Assembly: GCF_000423245.1 (NCBI RefSeq) | Contig: NZ_KE383993.1 | Span: forward strand, 228,160 to 292,159 | Direction of reading: 5' to 3' | Length of the DNA stretch: 64,000 bases | From: Ligilactobacillus ceti DSM 22408 | GTDB taxonomy: Bacteria > Bacillota > Bacilli > Lactobacillales > Lactobacillaceae | Shown: piece after piece, positions 6,106-15,530 of the stretch | How positions within the stretch are numbered: position 1 is the first letter of the stretch | How the letters are laid out: every line of letters begins with the position of its first letter | The notes under the pieces: model-generated | What the model was told of the DNA's origin: nothing | Database searches by the model: none | Seen by the model: the letters and a program-made list of their open reading frames with translations, nothing else | Translations under genes and position numbers: made by a program

Positions 6106-8145
6106 ATGCTGAAACTCAGTGATTCAATTGGTGTTTTAAAAGGCGTCGGTCCCAAAAAAATCACCGCTTTTAATAAATTAGGAATTAATACGATCGCTGA
6201 TTTGTTGACGTATTATCCTTTTCGTTATGATGATATACGTGAGAAGAAAATCTCAGAAATAGCCGATCAAGAAAAAGTTACTTTAAAAGGAAAAATCTCG
6301 ACTTTACCCGTTTTAACGCGTTTTGGACGTTATAAGAGTCGTTTGAATTTTAAGTTGTTGGTTGATCATGATATTGTTAATGTGACTTTTTTCAATCAAC
6401 CATATTTAATGAAAAATATGGAGATTGGCCAAGAGTTAGCTGTCTATGGAAAATATGATTTAGCGCGCCAGAGTTTAACGGGGATTAAGATTTTGACGCA
6501 GCAAGCAACCGATGATTTTGTTGGGGTTTATCGCGCCAGCAAAGAGTTGAATGCTGCAAAGATCAAAAAAGTAATTGACCAAGCGTATCAAACGTACCAA
6601 GGTGTGATTACTGATTTGATACCAGAAACTTTACGGCAGAAGTATCAGCTTTTACCGCGGGCTGTGATGATTCGTGATTTACATTTTCCAAATAGTCCCG
6701 CACAAAATGATTTAGCACGGCGGACGGCTATTTTTGAGGAGTTTTTCTTGTTTCAAGCCGGACTTCAAAGTCTCAAACAAAAAGAAAGAACGCAAACGGG
6801 GCGCTTGATTGCATATGATAATCAAGTTTTGAAACAATTTATAGCTAGCTTGCCGTTTGAGTTAACGGGTGCCCAAAAACGTGTTGTCAATGAGATTTGT
6901 TATGACTTACATCATCCAATTCATATGAATCGTTTGTTGCAAGGGGACGTTGGTTCCGGGAAAACAATTGTGGCAGCCATTGCCATGTATGCCGCCAAAA
7001 CAGCAGGCTTGCAATCTGCTTTAATGGTGCCAACGGAAATCTTAGCCCAACAACATGCTGAAAAATTAGTAGAGATTTTTGCTGATTTTGATGTGAATGT
7101 TGCTCTCTTAACGAGTACAACAGCGAAAAAAGCGAAACAGCGGCGGACTTTACTTGAAAATCTCGCAAATGGTGAGATTGATATTGTAGTTGGGACGCAA
7201 GCTTTAATCCAAGATCCAGTTATTTTTCATGATTTAGGTTTAGTAGTGATTGATGAACAGCACCGTTTTGGCGTGCAACAGCGCCAAATTTTGCGTAATA
7301 AAGGTGATCGGCCGGACTTATTAGCGATGACGGCGACACCAATTCCGCGGACTTTAGCTATTACAGCTTATGGCGAGATGGATGTTTCGGTGATTAATGA
7401 ATTACCAAAAGGTCGCAAGCCAATTCAAACATCTTTATATAGTAAGAAACAATTTTCCCAAGCGTTGAATTTTATGCAAGCTGAGTTAAAAAAAGGAACG
7501 CAAGCTTATGTGATTTCGCCTTTAATTGCTGAATCGGAAATGCTTGATTTGCAAAATGCACAAGATGTCTATGAGAATCTTAAAAAACATTTTGCCGGGC
7601 AATACCAAGTCGGCATCCTCCATGGGCAAATGCCAGCTGAGGAAAAAGATGCCGTTATGCAAGCGTTCAAAGACCACCAACTAGATATTCTTGTTTCTAC
7701 GACTGTGATTGAAGTTGGGGTTGATGTTCCAAATGCTACTGTGATGTTGATTTTAGATGCTGATCGGTTTGGTTTGGCTCAATTACACCAGTTACGCGGC
7801 CGTGTGGGACGTGGGCAACAAAGTTCATATTGTATCTTAGTAGCTGATCCGAAATCTGAATACGGTAAAGCCCGCATGCAGACGATGGTGATGACAAATG
7901 ATGGATTCGTCATTGCACAAAAAGATTTAGAATTACGTGGTCCCGGCGATGTTTTAGGCCGGAAACAATCGGGGATACCTGATTTTCGGATTGGGGATCC
8001 GGTGAAAGATTTAGCCATTTTACAAGTTGCCCAACAAGAAGCACAACAACTTGTGAAAGAAGCTGATTTTTATGAAAATCCCGCTTATCAAGCATTAGTA
8101 AAATATTTACAAGAAAATATCATAACAACACAGAATTTTGATTAA
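6106..8145 (+). CDS. recG: ATP-dependent DNA helicase RecG
   Basis: A 679-residue helicase of normal length. The N-terminal wedge domain binds branched DNA (about residues 55-150); Walker A is GDVGSGKT at 280-287 and the DEQH box starts at D383. Motif VI appears as QLRGRVGRG. RecG reverses stalled forks and processes Holliday junctions. ATG 6106 is chosen because AAGGAGG (6092-6098) is seven bases upstream; an in-frame GTG at 6100 overlaps the spacing. It precedes plsX by 22 bp in the usual lactobacillar order. Confidence 0.97.
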   Translation: MLKLSDSIGVLKGVGPKKITAFNKLGINTIADLLTYYPFRYDDIREKKISEIADQEKVTLKGKISTLPVLTRFGRYKSRLNFKLLVDHDIVNVTFFNQPYLMKNMEIGQELAVYGKYDLARQSLTGIKILTQQATDDFVGVYRASKELNAAKIKKVIDQAYQTYQGVITDLIPETLRQKYQLLPRAVMIRDLHFPNSPAQNDLARRTAIFEEFFLFQAGLQSLKQKERTQTGRLIAYDNQVLKQFIASLPFELTGAQKRVVNEICYDLHHPIHMNRLLQGDVGSGKTIVAAIAMYAAKTAGLQSALMVPTEILAQQHAEKLVEIFADFDVNVALLTSTTAKKAKQRRTLLENLANGEIDIVVGTQALIQDPVIFHDLGLVVIDEQHRFGVQQRQILRNKGDRPDLLAMTATPIPRTLAITAYGEMDVSVINELPKGRKPIQTSLYSKKQFSQALNFMQAELKKGTQAYVISPLIAESEMLDLQNAQDVYENLKKHFAGQYQVGILHGQMPAEEKDAVMQAFKDHQLDILVSTTVIEVGVDVPNATVMLILDADRFGLAQLHQLRGRVGRGQQSSYCILVADPKSEYGKARMQTMVMTNDGFVIAQKDLELRGPGDVLGRKQSGIPDFRIGDPVKDLAILQVAQQEAQQLVKEADFYENPAYQALVKYLQENIITTQNFD

Positions 8146-8167
8146 GCAGTGAGAAAGGTTGACGAAG

Positions 8168-9205
8168 ATGATTAAAATTGCCGTAGATGCAATGGGTGGC
8201 GATTACGCACCTCAAAGTGTGATTGAAGGGGTCGAACAGGCTCGTGATAAGTTTTCTGATTTAGAATTTATGTTGTATGGAGATCCAACAGCTATTCTGA
8301 AAGAAGTTAAAAATCAAGAACGTTTGACTATTATAGAAACAACCGAAACAATTGAAATGGATGAAGAACCCGTGAGAGCGATTCGTCGGAAAAAAGATTC
8401 TTCTTTAGTCCGGGCTGCTAAAGCAGTTAAAGAAGGTGAAGCGGATGCTTTATTCTCATGTGGTAATACCGGTGCTTTATTAGCGGCTGGTTTATTAATT
8501 GTTGGTCGGATTAAAGGTGTGGCACGTCCTGGTTTGATTTCAACTTTACCAGTTGTTTCTGATCAAGGTAGTTGTTTTAACTTACTTGATACAGGTGCCA
8601 ATGCTGAAAATAAACCGGAACAACTTTATCAATATGGTTTATTAGGTAAATTTTATGCTCAAAAAGTCCGTGGTATTCAAAATCCACGAATTGGTCTTTT
8701 AAATAATGGTGCAGAAGCTCATAAAGGTAACAAAATCACTTTAGCTGCTCATCAAATGTTAGCTGAAGATGAAAGTTTGAACTTTATTGGTAATGTAGAA
8801 GCCCGTGATTTAATGAAGGGTGTGTGTGATGTTGTTGTTGCGGATGGTTTTACGGGGAATGCCGTTTTGAAAGCTATCGAAGGAACAGCGTCTGGTATTT
8901 TATCTTTATTAAAAGAAGCGATTTTAGCTGGTGGTTTAAAAGCGAAAATCGGTGCTTTATTATTGAAACCAGCTTTTAAAATGTTGAAAAAACGTATGGA
9001 TCAATCAACATACGGTGGGGCTGTCTTGATGGGTGTGAAAGCACCAGTCGTGAAAGCTCATGGTTCTAGTGATGCTAAGACGGTTTATTACACAATGGAA
9101 CAAATCAAAACTATGGTTGATGGGAATGTTATTCCTGAATTTTGTGATTATTTCGCAAAATTAAAGGCTGAAGAAGAGAACAATCTAGACAATTTAAAAA
9201 AATAA
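8168..9205 (+). CDS. plsX: Phosphate acyltransferase PlsX
   Basis: A 345-residue cytoplasmic enzyme that turns acyl-ACP into acyl-phosphate for PlsY, the first step of phospholipid synthesis in Gram-positives. It has the diagnostic N-terminus [14 protein letters not shown] and [15 protein letters not shown] 8168 is preferred over in-frame TTG 8159 because of GAAAGG at 8153-8158. It is 42 bp upstream of acpP, its substrate carrier, and close to fakA, so this stretch groups acyl-chain handling genes. Confidence 0.96.
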   Translation: MIKIAVDAMGGDYAPQSVIEGVEQARDKFSDLEFMLYGDPTAILKEVKNQERLTIIETTETIEMDEEPVRAIRRKKDSSLVRAAKAVKEGEADALFSCGNTGALLAAGLLIVGRIKGVARPGLISTLPVVSDQGSCFNLLDTGANAENKPEQLYQYGLLGKFYAQKVRGIQNPRIGLLNNGAEAHKGNKITLAAHQMLAEDESLNFIGNVEARDLMKGVCDVVVADGFTGNAVLKAIEGTASGILSLLKEAILAGGLKAKIGALLLKPAFKMLKKRMDQSTYGGAVLMGVKAPVVKAHGSSDAKTVYYTMEQIKTMVDGNVIPEFCDYFAKLKAEEENNLDNLKK

Positions 9206-9247
9206 AGTTAAACTAAACTTACGAAAGAAAATCTGGAGGTCAGAAAA

Positions 9248-9490
9248 ATGACAGAACAAGAAATTTTTTCAAAAGTTTCTGATATTATTTTAGAAAACTT
9301 TGATATTGATCCAGCTAACATTACAATGGATCTTAATTTCCAAAACGATTTAAATGCTGATTCAATTGATATTGTTGAATTTGTTTTAGAATTAGAAGAT
9401 GCTTTTGGAGCAGAAATTTCCGATGAGGATGCTGAAAAATTAGCTACAATGGGTGATGCTGTTCGTTACATCGCGTCAAAACAAGCTTAA
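9248..9490 (+). CDS. acpP: Acyl carrier protein
   Basis: An 80-residue acidic four-helix protein. Ser39 in LNADSIDIVEFVLELED is the 4'-phosphopantetheine attachment site. It carries growing acyl chains in fatty-acid synthesis. A TGGAGGT site precedes ATG 9248. Placement right after plsX and before rnc is conserved in Firmicutes. Confidence 0.95.
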   Translation: MTEQEIFSKVSDIILENFDIDPANITMDLNFQNDLNADSIDIVEFVLELEDAFGAEISDEDAEKLATMGDAVRYIASKQA

Positions 9491-9536
9491 GAGGATCCTG
9501 ACTAAAAAGTTAATTACCAAACAACAAGTTACTTTG

Positions 9537-9571
9537 AATCCACTCCTCAGTTTGAGAGTGGGTTCTTTTTG
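9537..9571 (+). terminator. Terminator between acpP and rnc
   Basis: AATCCACTC pairs with GAGTGGGTT around a CTCAGTTTGA loop, then CTTTTT. It would separate plsX-acpP from rnc-smc, perhaps partly. Confidence 0.75.
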
Positions 9572-9612
9572 CTTATGTTACTGCCTGGCAGGACGAATAA
9601 AAGGAGAAAACT

Positions 9613-10302
9613 GTGATTACACAATTAAAAAAACATTTATTAGATGAATTTGGAATTGATTTTCAAAATGATGCCTATTTATTAGAAGCTTTTACGCATG
9701 CATCATATGTGAATGAACATCCGAAAGAAAAATTGAAATACTATGAACGAATTGAATTCTTAGGTGATGCGGTCATACAGCTATGTGTTTCTGAATACTT
9801 ATTTGCACGTTATCCTAATTTACCAGAAGGCAAGCTTTCTAAATTGCGTTCTGCGATGGTATGTGAAGATAGTTTCAGTAAGTTTGCCCAAGAATGTCAT
9901 TTTGATGAGTATATTTTATTAGGTAAAGGTGAAGAAAAAGCGAACGCACGTCAACGTTCATCTTTATTATGTGATATTTTTGAAGCATTTATTGGTGCAT
10001 TATATCTTGATCAAGGTAAAGCAGCTGTTGAACAATTTATCAATCGTGTTGTCTTTCCAAAGATTGATCTTGGTTGGTTTGCGACTTATATGGATCATAA
10101 AACAGAATTACAAGAATTATTACAACAAAGTGGGACACGCCAAATTGTTTACAGTATGGTTTCAGAAGAAGGACCTGATAACGCGAAAACATATGTGATG
10201 CAAGTTAGTGTGGATGGCGAATTCATCGGACAAGGTGCGGGTCATTCTAAAAAAGCTGCTGAACAAATGGCAGCCTATGCCGCTTTACAACGTTTAAAAT
10301 AA
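9613..10302 (+). CDS. rnc: Ribonuclease III
   Basis: A 229-residue double-strand-specific endoribonuclease. The signature ERIEFLGDAVIQL sits in the N-terminal catalytic domain, with acidic residues in LLCDIFEAFIGALYLD completing the metal site; the C-terminal 70 residues are a dsRNA-binding domain ending in GAGHSKKAAEQMAAYAAL. It matures rRNA and, in type II CRISPR systems, cuts crRNA:tracrRNA duplexes, which is relevant to the array at the left edge. GTG 9613 follows AAGGAGA. It is 21 bp from smc. Confidence 0.96.
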   Translation: MITQLKKHLLDEFGIDFQNDAYLLEAFTHASYVNEHPKEKLKYYERIEFLGDAVIQLCVSEYLFARYPNLPEGKLSKLRSAMVCEDSFSKFAQECHFDEYILLGKGEEKANARQRSSLLCDIFEAFIGALYLDQGKAAVEQFINRVVFPKIDLGWFATYMDHKTELQELLQQSGTRQIVYSMVSEEGPDNAKTYVMQVSVDGEFIGQGAGHSKKAAEQMAAYAALQRLK

Positions 10303-10323
10303 AATGATAAAGAGAGGTTAACG

Positions 10324-13300
10324 ATGAAATTAAAAAGTTTAGAATTAACAGGTTTTAAATCTTTTGCCGATCATACGCAAATTGATTTCTTACCTGGAAT
10401 CACAAGTGTCGTTGGCCCCAATGGTAGTGGTAAGAGTAATATTATTGAAGCTTTACGTTGGGTCTTAGGTGAACAATCAGTCAAGAGTTTACGTGGTGAA
10501 AAGATGCCGGACGTGATTTTTGCTGGTTCGGAAACACGGGCACCTTTAAACCGGGCAGAAGTTAATTTGAATTTAGATAATAGCGATCGTTTTTTAGATT
10601 TTGCTAGTGATGAAGTTACGATTACCCGCCGAATTTATCGTGATGGTAATAGTGAATTTCTCTTAAATAATCAAAAAGTCCGCTTGCGTGATATTATCGA
10701 GCTCTTTATGGATACTGGTTTAGGTAAAGAATCCTTTTCGATTATTTCACAAGGTAAAGTCGAATCGATTTTCAATAGTAAACCACAAGAACGGCGCGTC
10801 TTCATTGAAGAAGTGGCTGGAGTTTTAAAATATAAACAAGAAAAAAATCAAGCCCAAAAAGAATTACGCGAAACAACGGATCATTTGGATCGTGTGGCAG
10901 ATATTATTACGGAGCTTTATCAACAAAGAGAACCGTTGAAAGAACAAGCTAGTTTAGCCAAAGACTATTTAAATCAAAAAGAACAATATGATCGTTATAA
11001 TTTAAGTCGCTTAGTTTTAGAAATTGGTCAAAATTCACAAAAACTTCAAGCTGTGGAAAAAGATGACCAACGTTTACGGGAGATTTTGCAGAAAAATCAA
11101 GCGCAAACTAAAGAACAAGAAGAAAAGTTGCAAGCTGTCCGCTTGAGTCAACAAACTTTAGAAAGTGAAATTGATGAAAAGCAACAACGTTTAGTGCAAT
11201 TGGTTCGGCAAAATGAACAATTAGCTGGTAAGAATCAAATGACACAACAAGAAGCAGCTTTCCATGAAGAAAGAAAACAAGCTTTAGTTGAAAAATTAGC
11301 ATTACATCGCCAATCTTTAAGTGAAGCGACTGAGCAACAACAAATTAAAGAACAACAAGCGCAAGAATTACAAGCGCAACAAGCAACTGCTTTACAAGCC
11401 ATTGCACAATTAGAAGATGTCTCTAATTTAAATGGACCAACTTTGGAAAATAAAATCAAAGAGTTCCAAAAAGCTATTCGGACTTTAGAACAAACGAAGA
11501 TGCGTTGTCTCAATGAACAAGAACATCTTCAAACGACACAAACAAAATTAGCGGAACAATTAACGCAGCTGCAACCAGTGTGTGTTGAAAACCAAGCTCA
11601 AGTGACTCAAATTGAACAACAATTAACCAAAGTTCAAGCTGAATTAGCGCAAATTAATGAACAACAAAGTCAAAATTTGCATAATTTACAAGCTGAAAAA
11701 TTAAAAACAGACCAATTGCACAAACAAGTGATTTATCAAGAACAACGCTTAAAACAAGGCCAAAATATTTTACAAAAAGCTAAAGCCCAAGCTGAAACTT
11801 TAGCGAATATTGCGGATACATATAGTGGTTATTATCAAGGTGTTCGGGCTATTTTAAAAGCGAAAAAACAAATTCCAGGTATTGTTGGTTCAGTGGCTGA
11901 AATCATGCAAGTACCGGCTGAATATGCGGTAGCGATTGAAACTGCTTTAGGTGCACAAGTCCAACAAGTCGTTGTGCAATCAACTGCCGTCGCTAAAAAG
12001 TCCATTCAGTATTTAACGCAACAAAAATTAGGACGGGCGACTTTCTTGCCACAAGATGTCATTAAAGCACGTTCTTTATCAGCGCAAAAATTAGCGACAA
12101 TTCAAGCTGCACCTGGTGTGGTCGGAATTGCGCATCAATTAGTGCAAGTGAAGCCGGAACAACAAGTGATTATGGATTATTTGTTAGGGACAACTGTGAT
12201 TATGGCTGATTTGAATCAAGCTACTGCTTTAGCTGCGCGCTTGAATCAAAGTGTGAAGATGGTTACTTTACAAGGTGAAATTATCAATCCTGGTGGTTCG
12301 CTCACGGGTGGGGCTGATCGCCAAAAACGACAAGGCTTGTTAATGCAAAAGCAACAACAAACCAAACTGGAAAATGAAATTCAAATTATGCAAGAAAAAG
12401 TCGTGACTATGCAAAGCCGTTACCAACAATTGCAAGCGGATCTGACTGCTCAAAGTGAAAAGTTAAAACAACTCCAAGCGGCTGATTTAACGCAAGTGGA
12501 AAATGAACAAAATTTACGCAATCAAGTGCAAATTTTCGAAATTGAATTAAAACATAGTCGGCAAAAACGGGATACAAATTTAACGTTAGTAAAAGAATAT
12601 GAACAACAACAAACTGAATTAAATCAACAAGCGCAGACTGTAGCAGCTGAATTAAAAACAACTTTAGCGGATTTAGTGCAACAAGAAGCTAATGTTACTG
12701 AATATGAAGCTTATTTAGCGAATTTGAACCAAAATACGCAAAAACAAACAGCCGACTTACAAGCAACCCAACAATCGTTAGCGGTTGTGAATGAACGTTT
12801 GAAATTAGTTGAAATTCAACGCCAAGAACTTAGTGCGCAAGTCCGGAATTTAACGGATTTAATCGCAAAAGGTGAAAAGAGTTTAGCTGATTTAAAAGTC
12901 AATGAAGAACAGCGACAACAATCGTTAGCTCAATTAGCTGAAAAAACAGGTGATGTCCAACAAGAAGTTGCTGATTTAGAAGAATTAGTTAAACAATTAC
13001 AACAACAACGCCAAGTTCATTACCAAGAAGTCGAACAAGCAGAACAACAATTCAAACGTTTAACGAGTTTACAAGAAAATACTTATCAAGAACAACGTCA
13101 AAAAAGTATTGCCAAAAGTAAGCTAGAAACGTTATTGGATCAAGCTTTGAACGAATTGGCGGAAAGTTATGCTTTAACTTACGAAAGTGCGCAACAACAA
13201 AATACTGAAACTGATTTAACGATTGTGCGACGGCGTTTACGTTTGTTGAAACAAGGAATCGATGAATTAGGCGAAGTGAATTTGGGCGCGATTAAAGAAT

Positions 13301-13869
13301 ATGAACGGATTAATGAACGTTATACTTTCTTATCGGAACAACAAGCTGATTTATTAACAGCTAAGGAACAACTAGAATTCACGATGAATGAAATGGATAA
13401 AGAAGTGAAGGAAAGATTTGCGGCAACTTTTGAAAAAGTGAGTGCAGCCTTTACGGAATTATTCCCACGGATTTTCGGCGGTGGACAAGCACGCTTAATT
13501 TTAACGGATCCAACTGATATGTTATTAACCGGGATCGAGATCCAAGCTCAACCACCAGGTAAGAAATTACAAAAATTAAGTTTATTGTCTGGTGGGGAAC
13601 GTGCTTTAACCGCGATTACATTATTGTTTGCGATCTTACACGTGCATCCAGTACCATTTGTTGTCTTAGATGAAGCAGAAGCAGCTTTAGATGATGCCAA
13701 CGTTGCTCGTTATGCGCAATATTTACGTGATTTCGACCAAAGAACGCAGTTTATCGTTATCACGCACCGGAAAGGAACGATGTTGGCCTCTGACGTGATG
13801 TATGGCGTTACCATGCAAGAGTCTGGTGTTTCACATTTAGTTTCCGTATCTTTAGAAGAATTGGATTAA
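10324..13869 (+). CDS. smc: Chromosome partition protein SMC
   Basis: An 1181-residue SMC ATPase of standard length. Walker A GPNGSGKSN is at 31-39, the ABC signature LSGGER starts at 1088, and Walker B VVLDEAEA has D1116-E1117. Two long coiled coils, unusually rich in glutamine, flank a hinge at about 510-650 (IPGIVGSV to NPGGSLTGG). With ScpA/ScpB it forms condensin, which organises and separates the chromosome. It lies in the conserved rnc-smc-ftsY order. A terminator overlaps its stop codon. Confidence 0.97.
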   Translation: MKLKSLELTGFKSFADHTQIDFLPGITSVVGPNGSGKSNIIEALRWVLGEQSVKSLRGEKMPDVIFAGSETRAPLNRAEVNLNLDNSDRFLDFASDEVTITRRIYRDGNSEFLLNNQKVRLRDIIELFMDTGLGKESFSIISQGKVESIFNSKPQERRVFIEEVAGVLKYKQEKNQAQKELRETTDHLDRVADIITELYQQREPLKEQASLAKDYLNQKEQYDRYNLSRLVLEIGQNSQKLQAVEKDDQRLREILQKNQAQTKEQEEKLQAVRLSQQTLESEIDEKQQRLVQLVRQNEQLAGKNQMTQQEAAFHEERKQALVEKLALHRQSLSEATEQQQIKEQQAQELQAQQATALQAIAQLEDVSNLNGPTLENKIKEFQKAIRTLEQTKMRCLNEQEHLQTTQTKLAEQLTQLQPVCVENQAQVTQIEQQLTKVQAELAQINEQQSQNLHNLQAEKLKTDQLHKQVIYQEQRLKQGQNILQKAKAQAETLANIADTYSGYYQGVRAILKAKKQIPGIVGSVAEIMQVPAEYAVAIETALGAQVQQVVVQSTAVAKKSIQYLTQQKLGRATFLPQDVIKARSLSAQKLATIQAAPGVVGIAHQLVQVKPEQQVIMDYLLGTTVIMADLNQATALAARLNQSVKMVTLQGEIINPGGSLTGGADRQKRQGLLMQKQQQTKLENEIQIMQEKVVTMQSRYQQLQADLTAQSEKLKQLQAADLTQVENEQNLRNQVQIFEIELKHSRQKRDTNLTLVKEYEQQQTELNQQAQTVAAELKTTLADLVQQEANVTEYEAYLANLNQNTQKQTADLQATQQSLAVVNERLKLVEIQRQELSAQVRNLTDLIAKGEKSLADLKVNEEQRQQSLAQLAEKTGDVQQEVADLEELVKQLQQQRQVHYQEVEQAEQQFKRLTSLQENTYQEQRQKSIAKSKLETLLDQALNELAESYALTYESAQQQNTETDLTIVRRRLRLLKQGIDELGEVNLGAIKEYERINERYTFLSEQQADLLTAKEQLEFTMNEMDKEVKERFAATFEKVSAAFTELFPRIFGGGQARLILTDPTDMLLTGIEIQAQPPGKKLQKLSLLSGGERALTAITLLFAILHVHPVPFVVLDEAEAALDDANVARYAQYLRDFDQRTQFIVITHRKGTMLASDVMYGVTMQESGVSHLVSVSLEELD

Positions 13870-13887
13870 GGTCCAATTCTTTTTTTG
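13857..13887 (+). terminator. Terminator overlapping the smc stop codon
   Basis: AGAATTGGA (13857-13865) pairs with TCCAATTCT (13872-13880), then seven Ts. The left arm is the end of the smc coding sequence. Confidence 0.85.
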
Positions 13888-13919
13888 TGGAAAAATATGC
13901 AATCAGTGACGCATTCGGC

Positions 13920-13925
13920 TATAAT
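13920..13925 (+). promoter_or_regulatory. Putative -10 box for ftsY operon
   Basis: Perfect TATAAT 90 bp upstream of ftsY and just after the smc terminator; no clear -35 box. Confidence 0.45.
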
Positions 13926-14015
13926 AGAAGTATTATCTAAAGAAACAATTTAAAAGCTAGTAAGCTTTTGTTAAAATAAAATGTAGATGTTAAAACGAGA
14001 TATGGAGGAGAATTA

Positions 14016-15152
14016 ATGGGATTTTTTGATAAAATCAAACGCGCGTTTACGGGTGAAGAACCAAAAGAACAAGTCCAAACCCAAGAAGAAGAGCGTTATG
14101 ACAAAGGATTAGAGAAATCACGTGAAGGATTCGGTGCGAAATTAAATGCTTTATTCGCTAATTTCCGCTCGGTTGACGAAGATTTCTTCGAAGAATTAGA
14201 AGAAACTTTAATCGAAGCTGATGTTGGTTTCGATGTTGCGATGAAGATTAGTGAAGCTTTACGTGAAGAAGTTAAATTACAAAATGCCAAAAAACAAGAC
14301 GATGTTTCAAAAGTTATCGTCCAAAAATTAGTTGAAATTTATGAAGCAGAAGGCCAAGATGAAAATAACGCCTTAAACTATGCCGCAGAAGGCCCAACTG
14401 TGATGTTATTCGTTGGTGTGAATGGTGTTGGTAAAACAACTACAATCGGTAAATTAGCTCACCGTTATCAAACAGAAGGTAAGAAAGTTTTAATGGTTGC
14501 AGCAGATACCTTCCGGGCTGGTGCGATTCAACAGTTAGTTGAATGGGGTAAAAGAGTTGACGTTCCCGTTGTTGCGAAACCAGAAAAAAGTGATCCAGCA
14601 TCTGTGGTATTTGATGCCGTTCAAAAAGCGAAACAAGAAGATTATGATATTGTTTTAGTTGATACAGCTGGTCGATTACAAAACAAAGTTAACTTGATGA
14701 AAGAATTAGAAAAGATTTCTCGTGTTATTACGAGAGAAATTCCAGATGGTCCACATGAAGTTTTATTAGCGTTAGATGCGACAACTGGACAAAATGCTTT
14801 AATTCAAGCTAAACAATTCCAAGAAGTTACGCAAGTCACAGGGATTGTCTTAACTAAATTAGATGGAACAGCTCGTGGGGGGATTGTTTTAGCGATCCGC
14901 AATGATTTACACATTCCAGTTAAATTAGTCGGTCTTGGTGAAAAGATGGACGATTTACGTGACTTTAACCCAGAAGAGTTTGTTTACGGCTTATTCAAAG
15001 GTTTAGTCACAGGTGAAGCGTCAACTGATGCAGATTCAGAAGAAGTTGAAGTAAGCCAAGAAGCTCCAGTTGAGACAGACACAGCTGATGAAGTTCCAGA
15101 AACAGAGACTGAAGAAGCTGAAGTAACTGCAGAAAATAAAACAGCTGAATAA
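14016..15152 (+). CDS. ftsY: Signal recognition particle receptor FtsY
   Basis: A 378-residue SRP GTPase. The NG domain has G1 GVNGVGKTTTIGK from residue 134, DTFRAGAIQQL, DTAGR and TKLDGTARGG. It docks SRP-ribosome complexes at the membrane together with Ffh, encoded two genes downstream. The N-terminal charged region is short, and the protein instead ends in a 45-residue acidic tail (334-378, 18 Asp/Glu and one Lys), which is odd because the acidic A domain of FtsY is normally N-terminal. ATG 14016 follows GGAGGAG. Confidence 0.95.
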   Translation: MGFFDKIKRAFTGEEPKEQVQTQEEERYDKGLEKSREGFGAKLNALFANFRSVDEDFFEELEETLIEADVGFDVAMKISEALREEVKLQNAKKQDDVSKVIVQKLVEIYEAEGQDENNALNYAAEGPTVMLFVGVNGVGKTTTIGKLAHRYQTEGKKVLMVAADTFRAGAIQQLVEWGKRVDVPVVAKPEKSDPASVVFDAVQKAKQEDYDIVLVDTAGRLQNKVNLMKELEKISRVITREIPDGPHEVLLALDATTGQNALIQAKQFQEVTQVTGIVLTKLDGTARGGIVLAIRNDLHIPVKLVGLGEKMDDLRDFNPEEFVYGLFKGLVTGEASTDADSEEVEVSQEAPVETDTADEVPETETEEAEVTAENKTAE

Positions 15153-15182
15153 TTTGAATAAACCAGACTAAGGGAGAAAGAC

Positions 15183-15515
15183 ATGATCGAAAAAACAAAC
15201 CGTATTAATGCTTTGTTTGATTTTTATGAACCTTTATTAACTAAAAAACAAATGGAGTACATTTCCTTATATTATCGTGATGATTTTTCCTTGGGTGAAA
15301 TTGCTGAAAATTATGCTGTTTCGCGGCAAGCCGTTTATGATAATATTAAACGCACAGAAAAAATCTTAGAAGAATATGAAAACAAACTTCATTTATATCA
15401 AGCTTTTATCCAAAGAGGACAACAAATTGAAGCGTTGGAAACATATTTTGCAAAAAATTATCCCGAAGATCAAAAAATTCAGGATATGTTGAACGAATTA
15501 GAATACGAAGAATGA
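15183..15515 (+). CDS. ylxM: YlxM family SRP-associated helix-turn-helix protein
   Basis: A 110-residue protein of the UPF0122/YlxM family. It shows a sigma-70 region 4-like helix-turn-helix: [31 protein letters not shown]. It is encoded between ftsY and ffh, as usual in Firmicutes, and members are linked to SRP function; in streptococci YlxM binds the SRP RNA/Ffh. AGGGAGAAAG precedes ATG 15183, and the stop is 15 bp from ffh. Confidence 0.92.
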   Translation: MIEKTNRINALFDFYEPLLTKKQMEYISLYYRDDFSLGEIAENYAVSRQAVYDNIKRTEKILEEYENKLHLYQAFIQRGQQIEALETYFAKNYPEDQKIQDMLNELEYEE

Positions 15516-15530
15516 AAGTTGGTGGCTTAA

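Noticed and set aside
9453-9647. Short open frame bridging acpP and rnc
   Set aside because: It overlaps both genes out of frame and runs through the terminator; no ribosome site.
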